Shown here piece by piece: positions 28,215 to 36,976 of a DNA stretch of 64,000 nucleotides (its first letter is position 1; every line of letters starts with the position of its first letter). The notes under the pieces were generated by a model that was given only the letters and a program-made list of their open reading frames with translations, ran no database searches and had not been told where the DNA came from. Where the stretch lies: assembly GCA_021324575.1 (NCBI GenBank), contig JAJPIW010000035.1:26155-90154 (forward strand), in the 5' to 3' direction. Source of the DNA: Intrasporangiaceae bacterium (GTDB lineage: Bacteria > Actinomycetota > Actinomycetes > Actinomycetales > Dermatophilaceae). The translations under genes and the position numbers were made by a program.

Positions 28215-29321
28215 TCACCCGGCCCGAGTGTTCCAGCGGTGCCACACGGCGTAGCCGACGACCAGTGAGATCGAGCAGCCGATGACGGTGTCGACCAGCC
28301 GCTCGCGCAGCAGGGCGGCGGAGAGGTTGTGGCCGAGCCCGCTGAGCACGGCGATCAGTGGTGTCATGACCAGCGCGTATGCCGTGTAGTTGGCCACCTT
28401 CAGGTGGATCCGCGCCGCTCCGATCAGGCCCAGCACGCAGACGGTGGCCCACATCGGAATCGCGTTCAGCAACAGCGCGCCGACCAGCACACCGAGCGCC
28501 GTGCCGATCCCGCGCTGCAGCGTGCGCGCCAGTCCACCCACTGGGTCACGCTGCACGACGAGGACCACGGTCAGCAGGATCCAGTAGGAGTGCGGTTCGC
28601 GGAGCAGATGCACGAGCAGCTCAGCGGTGAGCATGCAGCTGCCCAGGCGCAACGCGTACAGCCACCCCACCGGCTGCCCCAGCCGCGTGCGCCAGGCCGT
28701 CAGGTCCGCGGCCCAGGATCGCCGGGTCGCGCCCACTGAGACCGCCCGCCTGCCCAACACGTGGTGAGCGACACCGAAGGCGACCAGGGTCAGGAACCCA
28801 CCCAGAGCAGCGCCCAGCACCACGTACCCGATCACCCGCGGCGGGGACACCAGGGCCGAGGACAGGGTCGCGCCGACGATCAGGAAGACCAGGAACAGCC
28901 CCGCCGCCTTGGCGACGGCCGGCCGCAGGGTGCCCACCAACGCGACCACCACGGCGGCCACGACAGGCACCACCGACCGCGCGGGGTCCGCACGGTCGCA
29001 CACCATGCCGATGAAGATTCCCGCGACCCCCGCCAGGGTCGAGGTGACCAGGTCGACCAAACGCGCGCGCAGGCTTCCGGCATGACCGCTGCCGGACACG
29101 ATCAAGGCTCCCAACGCGGCCGCCATGCCGGCGCCGAGATTCGCGGCAGCGTCACCGATCGCGACCGGCACCGCCAACGAGAGGCCCGCCGCGAGCAGTC
29201 GGAGCAGGTCGATCTCGACCCGCTCCCATCGGGTCACGTCGGCGAGCATCCCGCGCCCCGCAGTCGACGCCGACCGCGCCTGGTGCCGCCAGCGACGACC
29301 CCCTGGAAGTGGCTCGGCCAT
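28215..29321 (-). CDS. FUSC-family membrane protein
   Basis: A 368-residue inner-membrane protein with two bundles of hydrophobic helices (about residues 40-185 and 225-360). This is the pattern of the fusaric-acid-resistance/aromatic-acid exporter family, and the conserved YWILLTVVLVVQRDP motif starts the second bundle. Likely role: export of organic acids or cell-envelope support. The start at 29321 has no strong ribosome site. It begins 3 bases after the YCII gene and so is probably translationally coupled to it; ATG 29249 is an alternative. Confidence 0.78.
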   Translation of the reverse strand: MAEPLPGGRRWRHQARSASTAGRGMLADVTRWERVEIDLLRLLAAGLSLAVPVAIGDAAANLGAGMAAALGALIVSGSGHAGSLRARLVDLVTSTLAGVAGIFIGMVCDRADPARSVVPVVAAVVVALVGTLRPAVAKAAGLFLVFLIVGATLSSALVSPPRVIGYVVLGAALGGFLTLVAFGVAHHVLGRRAVSVGATRRSWAADLTAWRTRLGQPVGWLYALRLGSCMLTAELLVHLLREPHSYWILLTVVLVVQRDPVGGLARTLQRGIGTALGVLVGALLLNAIPMWATVCVLGLIGAARIHLKVANYTAYALVMTPLIAVLSGLGHNLSAALLRERLVDTVIGCSISLVVGYAVWHRWNTRAG

Positions 29322-29324
29322 CCG

Positions 29325-29690
29325 TCAAGGACTCTGCGGAAGCTGCATGGGGACCTGGAAACGTCGCACTTCCTGGGGCCAGCCGCAGGCAACCGCGATC
29401 CGCCCGGCCCACAGCCGCGCCGCCTCCTCGTCGGCCACGTCGACGACGGCGAAGCCGCCGAGGTGTTCCTTGGTCTCGGCGAACGGGCCGTCAGTGAACA
29501 GCGGCTCGCCGCTCGACGCATCGACACTGAACACCGGGGTGGTGTCGTCCAGGCCACCGGTGAAGATCAAGACGCCGGCAGCTCTCATCTCTTCCAGCAG
29601 CGGCCTCAGCGTCCTGGACTTCTCCCGCAGCTCCTCGAGCGTGTGGTCAGGCACCCACTCGTCGTTGAAGGCGATGAGGTACTCGGTCAT
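29325..29690 (-). CDS. YCII-family protein
   Basis: A 121-residue cytoplasmic protein of the YCII/DGPF fold. The family signature appears as FTDGPFAETKEHLGGF with the typical WAGRIAV end. These proteins often sit beside ECF sigma factors or small transporters and most have no assigned reaction. AGGAGGAGAC before ATG 29690 is a very strong ribosome site. It precedes the FUSC gene in the same transcript. Confidence 0.85.
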   Translation of the reverse strand: MTEYLIAFNDEWVPDHTLEELREKSRTLRPLLEEMRAAGVLIFTGGLDDTTPVFSVDASSGEPLFTDGPFAETKEHLGGFAVVDVADEEAARLWAGRIAVACGWPQEVRRFQVPMQLPQSP

Positions 29691-30008
29691 GTCTCCTCCT
29701 TGTGCCGGGGCGGACACCGGTCGCCACCCTCCACCCTCTCCACGGGCGGCGGCGGCCCAGTTCGACACGGTGTCAGGATCGTTACCCGTCCGTGACCACC
29801 CAGCTGCTCGTCACGACGTCGACCGAGTCCCGGCTCATCTCGAATCACCTTGCCGGACAACGAGTTCGGGCGACGTTGACCGGCATACGGCGCGGGTTCC
29901 GGCTGCGAAGCCGACGCCGGGGCTCGGACGACGCCTTCGACTCAGTGATTGACGGACAGCCGGAGCAGTTCCAGAGTGTGCCTATCGACCGGGACGAAGG
30001 ATGGACAG

Positions 30009-31652
30009 ATGGCTACCACAACGACTGACCCCGCTGGAACCGGTACGTCCCACCTGACGCGCAGCATCGGCTTCTGGGGTCTGACGTTCGTCTCCCTGGG
30101 TTCCATCATCGGGTCCGGCTGGCTGCTCGGGGCGCTCAACGCCGCGGTCGTCGCCGGGCCGGGGTCTCTGGTCTCGTGGGTGCTGTCGGCGATCATCCTG
30201 ACGGTGCTGGCGCTGATCCACTCCGAGCTGGGCACGAGCTATCCGGTGGCCGGCGGGACCGCCCGCTACCCCTACTTCGCCTTCGGTGCGCTGGCCGGGT
30301 TCACCGCCGGCTGGGCCGCCTGGCTTCAGGCCGTCGCCGTCGCGCCGATCGAGGTCGAGGCGAGCCTGTCCTACCTGAACAGCGTGGGCTGGATCAAGGA
30401 GCACGTCAACATGCTGACGAGCACCGGGTCGCTCAACGGGATGGGCCTGTTCATCGGCACGATCTTCATGCTCCTGTTCACGGTGCTCAACCTGCTCGGC
30501 GCCAAGCTGCTCTCGGAGAGCAACTCGGCCATGGTGATCTGGAAGGCCGCGGTCCCGTTGCTGGCCATCGTCGTGATCATGGTCCTCAGCTTCCACGTCT
30601 CGAACTTCACCGCCGGCGGCGGCTTCGCCCCGCACGGTGTCCACGGCATCTTCGCCGCCCTGCCGCTCGGCGTCGTGTTCGCCCTCCAGGGTTTCGAGCA
30701 GGCGGTACAGATGGCGGGCGAGGCCAAGGACCCACAGCGCCACCTGTCCCGGGCGATCATGCTCGCGATGGCGATCGGCGCCGTGCTCTACATCATGCTC
30801 GAGGTCGCCTTCATCGGCGGTCTGGACCCGGCCAACCTGGCCCGCGGGTGGGACAACCCGATCGGCGTGGGCGACTACGGCCCGTACTACACGCTCGCGG
30901 TCACGGTCGGCGCCGGCTGGCTGGCCACGATCCTGATCATCGACGCGTTCATCTCCCCCGCCGGCACCGGACTCCTCTATGTCGGCACGACCGCCAGACT
31001 CTCCTACGCCCTCGGCCAGGAGGAGGTGCTGCCCAAGCAGCTCACCCAGGTCAACAAGCGCGGCGTCCCGGTCTGGTCGATCCTGCTGGCCTTCGTCGTC
31101 GGGGAGATCTTCTTCCTGCCGTTCCCCAGCTGGAGCAAGCTGGTCGGTGTCATCACCTCGGCGACCGCGATCATGTACGCGTTCGCGCCCGTCACGCTGG
31201 CTGCGCTGCACAAGCGCGACCCCGACCGCTTCCGGCCCTACCGTATGCCGTTCCCCAAGCTGCTCAACCCGGTCGGCTTCTGTTTCGCGAACCTGATCAT
31301 CTACTGGAGTGGCTTCGACGTCATGTGGAAGCTGCTCGGGCTCATCCTCGTCGGCCGGGTCCTCTTCGAGTTCGCCTTGCGCCGCGCCGATCCCAAGCGC
31401 ACCGACGTCGACTTCCGGGCCTCGTCGTGGATCTGGCCCTGGCTGATCGGGGACACCGTGATCAGCGTCCTTGGCCGCTACGGGGGCCACAACGTGCTCC
31501 CGGACTGGATCGACATCCTCGTCGTCATCGCGTTCAGTCTCGGCATCTTCTACTACGCCGTGGAGTTCTCCCGGACCAAGGAGCAGGTGTACGCCGCCAT
31601 CGACAACGAGGACTGGCAGCTGCCCGGATCGAACGAGGTGACGCTGCCATGA
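30009..31652 (+). CDS. APC-superfamily amino-acid permease
   Basis: A secondary transporter of the amino acid-polyamine-organocation superfamily with about 12 membrane segments in 547 residues. The first helix carries GSIIGSGWLLG and the sixth region FALQGFEQAVQMAGEAKDP, both family hallmarks. I chose ATG 30009 because AAGGA lies 8 bases before it. Its stop overlaps the ATG of a solute-binding lipoprotein, an unusual partner for this type of transporter. The substrate is probably an amino acid or related amine. Confidence 0.88.
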   Translation: MATTTTDPAGTGTSHLTRSIGFWGLTFVSLGSIIGSGWLLGALNAAVVAGPGSLVSWVLSAIILTVLALIHSELGTSYPVAGGTARYPYFAFGALAGFTAGWAAWLQAVAVAPIEVEASLSYLNSVGWIKEHVNMLTSTGSLNGMGLFIGTIFMLLFTVLNLLGAKLLSESNSAMVIWKAAVPLLAIVVIMVLSFHVSNFTAGGGFAPHGVHGIFAALPLGVVFALQGFEQAVQMAGEAKDPQRHLSRAIMLAMAIGAVLYIMLEVAFIGGLDPANLARGWDNPIGVGDYGPYYTLAVTVGAGWLATILIIDAFISPAGTGLLYVGTTARLSYALGQEEVLPKQLTQVNKRGVPVWSILLAFVVGEIFFLPFPSWSKLVGVITSATAIMYAFAPVTLAALHKRDPDRFRPYRMPFPKLLNPVGFCFANLIIYWSGFDVMWKLLGLILVGRVLFEFALRRADPKRTDVDFRASSWIWPWLIGDTVISVLGRYGGHNVLPDWIDILVVIAFSLGIFYYAVEFSRTKEQVYAAIDNEDWQLPGSNEVTLP

Positions 31653-32467
31653 CACGGACCCGCACCCTCCACGGACGGCAGATCGCGGCGGTCGGCGTTG
31701 CCGCCCTCGTCGTCGGCCTGGTCTCGGGCTGTGGCTCGACCAAGACCCTGTCGTTCTGCACCGACCCCACCTACCCGCCGGCCGAGTTCTACCAGGTGGC
31801 CAAGGTGGGCGGCGGCGGCAGCGAGCTCAAGCGTCAGCTGGCCGGCGCCGACATCGACATCGCCAGCGAGGTCGCCAAGCGGACCGGCAGCAAGGCCGAG
31901 TTCGTGGAGACCTCGTTCAGCGGGATCTTCGACGCCCTGGACGCCAAGAAGTGCGACGCGATCATCTCGTTCGTCAACGACACCGCTGACCGGCGGCAGA
32001 AGGTCGACTTCGTGGACTACCTCGCGGCCGGCCAGTCGGTCATGACGCGCGCGGATGCCGCGCCGATCAGCTCGGTCGCCGACCTCTACGGCCGATCGGT
32101 GGCGGTGGCCAAGGACACCACCGAGGAGCAGTTCCTCACGGCTGCCAACCAGAGCGCACCCTCAGGTCAGACCATCAAGGTGCTCTCCTTCGGCACCGAG
32201 AACGACGCCATCTACGCGTTGCAGCAGAAGGCCGCCGACGTCTACTTCGGAGACTCCCCCATCGTCGCCTCGGCCGTGGCCGCCGACCACAACCTGCGCG
32301 CCGGAGCCGAGCTGGTCAAGCCGGTACCGGTGGGGATAGCCCTGCGCAAGGGCGACGACCGTACGGCCAAGATCGCCTCCGCCATCAAGGACATCTACGG
32401 CGACGGCACGATGGGCAAGATCCTCGCCCAGTGGAAGTTCACCGAGTACGCACTGCCCCAGCAGTAG
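31649..32467 (+). CDS. Extracellular solute-binding lipoprotein, family 3
   Basis: A 272-residue periplasmic-type binding protein anchored as a lipoprotein: signal sequence followed by the lipobox VSGC. The body has the family 3 pattern seen with polar amino acids: LSFCTDPTYPPAEF, GADIDIASEVAKRTG, DAIISFVNDTADRRQKVDFVDY and DVYFGDSPIV. Such proteins normally feed ABC importers, but no ABC permease or ATPase is nearby. Instead it overlaps the APC permease by 4 bases. A terminator follows at 32599. Confidence 0.9.
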   Translation: MTRTRTLHGRQIAAVGVAALVVGLVSGCGSTKTLSFCTDPTYPPAEFYQVAKVGGGGSELKRQLAGADIDIASEVAKRTGSKAEFVETSFSGIFDALDAKKCDAIISFVNDTADRRQKVDFVDYLAAGQSVMTRADAAPISSVADLYGRSVAVAKDTTEEQFLTAANQSAPSGQTIKVLSFGTENDAIYALQQKAADVYFGDSPIVASAVAADHNLRAGAELVKPVPVGIALRKGDDRTAKIASAIKDIYGDGTMGKILAQWKFTEYALPQQ

Positions 32468-32598
32468 AACCGGCAGATCGGCGAACGTCTGGGCGCCTGG
32501 CCATGTCCCGGCGGCGAGTGCCGAGAGCCCGCTCGTATGCCGTCAGCGCCTCGGAAGCGCGGCCGGCGGGAGTGAGCGGCCCCACGGTTTATGTCGTG

Positions 32599-32629
32599 TG
32601 CTGCTGCCCCGTGCTGTGGGGCAGCAGCA
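32599..32629. terminator. Terminator hairpin after the binding-protein gene
   Basis: TGCTGCTGCCCC at 32599-32610 pairs exactly with GGGGCAGCAGCA at 32618-32629 around a 7-base loop. No T-tract follows. It lies 131 bases after the stop. Confidence 0.65.
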
Positions 32630-32730
32630 GAGCAGACAAGCTGGCGAGGGGACGTCTTCGGCAAGTACGGATTTGGAGCCGAGGGAGCCGCGGAGCTGTG
32701 GGGCCGGAGGGTCGCGGAGCCTGAGATCCT

Positions 32731-32830
32731 GGGGCGATGGAGCGAAAGCGCCGATCTTCCCCGTCGGTGACCTTGTCGCGGCCATGGACTTCTACGAGCG
32801 CCTGGGGTTTGCCCGTCCCAGAACGGGCGT
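32731..32830 (+). pseudogene. VOC (glyoxalase-like) gene fragment
   Basis: One frame reads KAPIFPVGDLVAAMDFYERL followed by GF. This is the first beta-alpha unit of vicinal-oxygen-chelate proteins, and it then runs into unrelated sequence and the end of the hydrolase gene. Only about 30 codons remain. It probably marks a deletion endpoint. Confidence 0.55.
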
Positions 32831-32844
32831 CCACGACCTGAGGA

Positions 32845-34323
32845 CTACGCGCCGGGGAGCCACTCGAGCAGCTTGGCGCTCAGCTCGGGCCGGCCGAAGT
32901 AGGAGCTGTGGTCGACCCCGGCCTCGGCCGGGAAGACGAGCGGGTCGGCGACGGGGAAACCCGGCGTCGAGGGGAGGCTGTAGGCGCCGACGGTCGGGAC
33001 GACGAGGTCGTTGAGGACCTCGTCGAAGACGATGTCGGTGCCCTTGTCCCGGGCGATCCGGGCCAGGGAGGACCCCGCGGGCGGCTCGAAGTTCGACGCG
33101 ACGACCCGGTAGGTCGCCGTGCTCCCCGGAGACTTGTTGAACCCCTTGAGGTCGTCGCCCGACGGGTTCATCGACATAATCCCCTCCAGACCGCCGAAGG
33201 CGCCGACGGCCACCTGCTTGACGATCGACAGGACGAGGCCGAGCACGTCGGTCACCCCGTTGTCCGGGAGGTACTGGACCAGGTTGGTGATCCGGTCGAG
33301 TAGCTGGGAGATGTGCTCCTTGTCGGCCAGCGCCGTTCCGGCGTTCGGCGGGGCGACCATGACCAGGTTGCGGACCGTCAGGCGACCGCCGAGCCCGAGC
33401 TCGGTGGCCCGCTCGGCGAGCGCCCGACCGACGAGGCCACCACGGGAGTGCGTGACGACGTCGACCGTCAGCGCGCCATCGCCCGGCACCACACCCGCAA
33501 GCCACTCGATGTTCGCGCTCGGCGTCACCGAGATGGTGAAGTGGTCGATCGCGAAGACCCGCCCGTCGTAGCGGCGGGACAGCTCGCCGAGCACATCCGC
33601 CGGCAGGGCGGTGAAGGCGGTGTGCGACATCGCCGTCGTGCCGTGGACGAAGAGCAGGGACGCGCCCTCTCCCACCTTGGCCCAGTCAGCCGGCCCGAAG
33701 GCCGGGACGTCCAGGGTGGCGAGGGTGTCGACTCCGAGCCAGCGCACCTGGTTGCGGCGGTTGTGCTCCTCCCACTTGCCCGCGAAGTAGTTGCCGACCT
33801 GGCCGAGCACGGGGTCGATGAGCGGGAAGACGAGGACCTTGAACAGCTTGGTCCCGAGCGCGCCCAGGACGCCGCGCTGGCCGCCCTCGGTCGACTCGGC
33901 GAGCACGACCGCGCGGGGGACCCGGTAGGTGCGCCGCTCGCCGCCGCGCGTCGGGCTCTGCGTCGGTGCGAACGAGTCCGGTAGGTGCCAGGTCAGTGAG
34001 CCGTCCTCCGCGGCATACAGGAGGACCTGTCCGTTCCCATCGCCCGGCGCGGGCACCTCCAGGACGATCTCCTCGCCCCCGCCGCCGCCCCGGGTTCCGC
34101 CGTTGTCGTCGAGCTCGACCTGCTGGGACACCTCGACGGTCAGCTGCTCGCTGATCGAGGCGTCGCCGAGGGCGGTGAGGAACGCCTCGGTCGCATCCTC
34201 GGCGCCGCGCATCCCGGCGCTCGCCGCGGGGTACACCTCGACCTGTCCGGTGAGCCCGGGCGTGGTGATGACGACCTCGCCGACGACGACCGGGATGCCC
34301 TCCGGTCGGAGCTGTTCTGCCAT
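32845..34323 (-). CDS. Alpha/beta hydrolase (DUF7379-like) of the CHAT locus
   Basis: A 492-residue protein with a lipase-like alpha/beta hydrolase fold in its second half: LLFVHGTTAMSHTAF (oxyanion region, about residues 225-240), nucleophile Ser near residue 293 in VVTHSRGGLVGRAL, and a candidate catalytic His in GVDHSSYFGRPE near the C-terminus. The first 200 residues hold a separate beta-rich domain with a glycine-rich loop. No signal peptide or membrane helix is clear. GGAGGACGTC precedes ATG 34323, and the CHAT protease gene ends 23 bases upstream, so both are one operon. The natural substrate, lipid or protein ester, is unknown. Hydrolases of this type are known partners of CHAT proteases in predicted conflict systems. 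Confidence 0.78.
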   Translation of the reverse strand: MAEQLRPEGIPVVVGEVVITTPGLTGQVEVYPAASAGMRGAEDATEAFLTALGDASISEQLTVEVSQQVELDDNGGTRGGGGGEEIVLEVPAPGDGNGQVLLYAAEDGSLTWHLPDSFAPTQSPTRGGERRTYRVPRAVVLAESTEGGQRGVLGALGTKLFKVLVFPLIDPVLGQVGNYFAGKWEEHNRRNQVRWLGVDTLATLDVPAFGPADWAKVGEGASLLFVHGTTAMSHTAFTALPADVLGELSRRYDGRVFAIDHFTISVTPSANIEWLAGVVPGDGALTVDVVTHSRGGLVGRALAERATELGLGGRLTVRNLVMVAPPNAGTALADKEHISQLLDRITNLVQYLPDNGVTDVLGLVLSIVKQVAVGAFGGLEGIMSMNPSGDDLKGFNKSPGSTATYRVVASNFEPPAGSSLARIARDKGTDIVFDEVLNDLVVPTVGAYSLPSTPGFPVADPLVFPAEAGVDHSSYFGRPELSAKLLEWLPGA

Positions 34324-34346
34324 GACGTCCTCCTGGGATCGGTTGT

Positions 34347-36836
34347 TCAGCTGGGTCTGGTCAAACGCATGCGGGGGTGTCCGAAGACCTGGAAGGCGAC
34401 GAGCGTTGCGGTGATGCCCGCGGTACCGGCGGTGACCGCGTCCTTGGTGTATCCGGCTCGTATGCCGCGCATCGCCTCTCCCACCGACACCGGTTCCGCC
34501 GCGGTCCAGGTCTGGGCATAGAACGCCTCGGCGAGGGTGCCCGCCACGTCGTCGTCGACGTTCCACAGGGGTGCCACGACGGCGCCGGCCCCGATCCGCA
34601 GGAGAGTCGTCGCGAAGCCCCCGTAGCTGCCGAGGACGACCTCGTCGGCCCCGACCTGACAGGCGTTGAGGAAGACGAGCGGACCGGCAGCCAGATCGCC
34701 GTTCTCGACTTCCAGGGGGGTGAGGAAGGTGGCCTTGACGGCCCCCGCAGCTCCCTTGGAGATCAGGACGATGCCCTCCTGGTCGCCCTGGCTGTCGAAC
34801 TGTCCGTGCAGGGCCACGTGGACGACGTCAGCGGCCGGGGAGCCCCCGAGCAGGCCCATGACGCTGACCAGGTCGGGCTCGACCGATGCCGCCGGCGGGG
34901 TGAACAACGCAGCAACGGCGGAGGCCTCGGCCATCGCGTGCTCGAGCTTGCCCCATCCCGGCACCCCCGTGTAGTCGGCCGTGATGACCGCACCGCTGCG
35001 GACGGTGACGCTGGCCCGCGGCGTGGGTCGCGGCTTGTGCTCGCTGAGCGGCCAACGGCCGATGGCAGCGTGGGCGCCGAGGAACGGCGACGACCCACCC
35101 CAGGTCGTCGACAGAGCCGGGGCGATGGTGCCCAGCTCCCATGGCACATATAGCTCTTCGGTGAGGAGCAGCACGGCCGGCGCGGTGGTGCGGGCCGGGT
35201 CGGTGATCACCGCGTGCAGCGCCGCCTGGATACCGTCGGGGATGGCGGCGCCGATCCGCTTGGCCCGGCCGGCGAGGGTCAGGTAGTCGGCCAGCCGGTC
35301 GGTCGAGAACTGGATCGCCCGACGGGTGTCGAGGGCGAAGCCGGAGATGTCGCCGTCCAGGGCGGCGACGTTGGGGGCGTCCGGGACCGTGACACCCGAT
35401 GACGCGGCATACGCCGTCCAGACCCAGCTCGTCGGCGAGGTGTCGGCCCGACAGACGGCGACGACCAGGTCGGGGGCGTCGGAGTCCGCAGCGGGCGAGA
35501 GGTCGAGGAGTGCGACGTCGCGCGTCGGCACGGCCGGGGCGGCAGCCACGAGCGAGGCCTCGTCGACGCACGCGAACGTCCGGAACGCCACGGCCACGAC
35601 CTGTCCGTCGCGCAGGTAGTGGACCCCGATCCGGCGGGTCGGCGGGCCGTCCTCGATGTATGCCGCGGTGAAGGTGACGCTCTGGCTGGGATAGGGGTCG
35701 GCGTCGCTCACCGTGAGGGTGAAGCGGGTCGGGCCGGTCGGCACGAGCGAGGATGGGTCGACGACGAGGACGACTTCCAGCTCGGTGCTCTCCCCCGCCG
35801 CCGTCCGGACCGCTCCGCTCGCCACGATGCCCTGCGACTTGCGCGGCCCGAGCCCGACGGCGACCTCGAACGGGGTGTCCACGACGACCACGTCGGGCCG
35901 GTCGGTGTGCGTCGTCAGGTCGATCCGCGGGTAGGCGGTGCGGGTTGAGACCGGCGGCTCCTCCGGTACGGCCGGGGGCGGGGGCACCGGCGGCGGGGGC
36001 GGTGCCGGGGGTGGTGGTGCCGGGGGCGCCGGCGGCTCGGCCGCGGTCGGGGGCTCAGGAGCGGCTGCCCCCACGTCCCCGGGCTCGTCCTCCGGTCCGC
36101 CCCGGAAGACGACCTCCGGCGGCTTCGCCGACTGGGTCGGTGGACGGCGCGGCTCCTGCTCCGGCAGGGAGGGCCGCGCGCTGGCGATGGCCATGACCAC
36201 GGCCGTGACGGCGGCGAGGTCACCCTGCGCTCCGACCGCCGTGGCGAGCCCGCGCAGCAGCCGGGTGGACGGGCTGCGCGCCAGAATCGTTGCCACGACA
36301 GCGAGCTCGTCGCCGGTCAGGCCGCGCGCCGCCGCGAGGAGGTCGGCGACCGGCATACGGGACGGCGGAGCCAACCCGCTCACGGCCTCCGCGCCGTGCA
36401 GTCCCGCCAGACGCCCTTCATCGGTGGGCAGGGCGACCGACCGGGTCACCAGGTCGAGGACGAGAGTCCCCGCGTCGTCGGCGGGAAGCGCGACGAGCGA
36501 CTCGACCTCCTCCCGCGACACGTGGTCGGACAATGCATCGACGGGTGCGGCACGAAGCGCGTCGGCGACCCTACGGGCCTGGTCCATCTCGGCGGCGGTC
36601 GGCGGCGGGTCGACGACGAACGCGCGGTCGCGGCATACGACCCCGGAGTCGACCACCGTCGCGAGCAGCCGACCCGCAGGATCGGACCGTCGTGCGTTCG
36701 CCGCGGCGAGGGCCGCACGATCGTCCTCGGAGAGCCCGTATGCCGCGAGGGCGCGGGCCATCGCCGCCACCGCCGCATCATCACCGGCGGACACGACCGC
36801 GTCGGCGACCGCATTCCACGAATCAACGTCTGCCAC
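34347..36836 (-). CDS. CHAT-domain caspase-like protease
   Basis: The 829-residue product has four parts: a helical region of small repeats (about 1-225), a proline-rich hinge (about 235-300), a beta-rich middle domain (about 305-480), and a C-terminal CHAT peptidase domain. The catalytic dyad is intact: His677 in VVHVALHGQFD and Cys726 in FLNACQVG, followed by YGGFATTLLRIGAGAVVAPL and the NVDDD segment typical of the fold. No membrane helix is visible, so it should be cytoplasmic. GTG 36836 follows AGGAGG at 5 bases. It is first in an operon with the alpha/beta hydrolase and divergent from a second CHAT gene 140 bases away. Role inferred: protease executing or controlling a cell-death or defence response. 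Confidence 0.82.
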   Translation of the reverse strand: MADVDSWNAVADAVVSAGDDAAVAAMARALAAYGLSEDDRAALAAANARRSDPAGRLLATVVDSGVVCRDRAFVVDPPPTAAEMDQARRVADALRAAPVDALSDHVSREEVESLVALPADDAGTLVLDLVTRSVALPTDEGRLAGLHGAEAVSGLAPPSRMPVADLLAAARGLTGDELAVVATILARSPSTRLLRGLATAVGAQGDLAAVTAVVMAIASARPSLPEQEPRRPPTQSAKPPEVVFRGGPEDEPGDVGAAAPEPPTAAEPPAPPAPPPPAPPPPPVPPPPAVPEEPPVSTRTAYPRIDLTTHTDRPDVVVVDTPFEVAVGLGPRKSQGIVASGAVRTAAGESTELEVVLVVDPSSLVPTGPTRFTLTVSDADPYPSQSVTFTAAYIEDGPPTRRIGVHYLRDGQVVAVAFRTFACVDEASLVAAAPAVPTRDVALLDLSPAADSDAPDLVVAVCRADTSPTSWVWTAYAASSGVTVPDAPNVAALDGDISGFALDTRRAIQFSTDRLADYLTLAGRAKRIGAAIPDGIQAALHAVITDPARTTAPAVLLLTEELYVPWELGTIAPALSTTWGGSSPFLGAHAAIGRWPLSEHKPRPTPRASVTVRSGAVITADYTGVPGWGKLEHAMAEASAVAALFTPPAASVEPDLVSVMGLLGGSPAADVVHVALHGQFDSQGDQEGIVLISKGAAGAVKATFLTPLEVENGDLAAGPLVFLNACQVGADEVVLGSYGGFATTLLRIGAGAVVAPLWNVDDDVAGTLAEAFYAQTWTAAEPVSVGEAMRGIRAGYTKDAVTAGTAGITATLVAFQVFGHPRMRLTRPS

Positions 36837-36976
36837 GAGATCCTCCTGCTGGATGGGAGGTGCCGTCCCGGCGACTGATACCGAACACGACAGGAATTGT
36901 TTGGTGCGGCGGTACTATCGAGCGTTGTCCTGGCTCCATGTTGATGTATCCGTCATCTCGTGGAAAGGGGGCGCAG

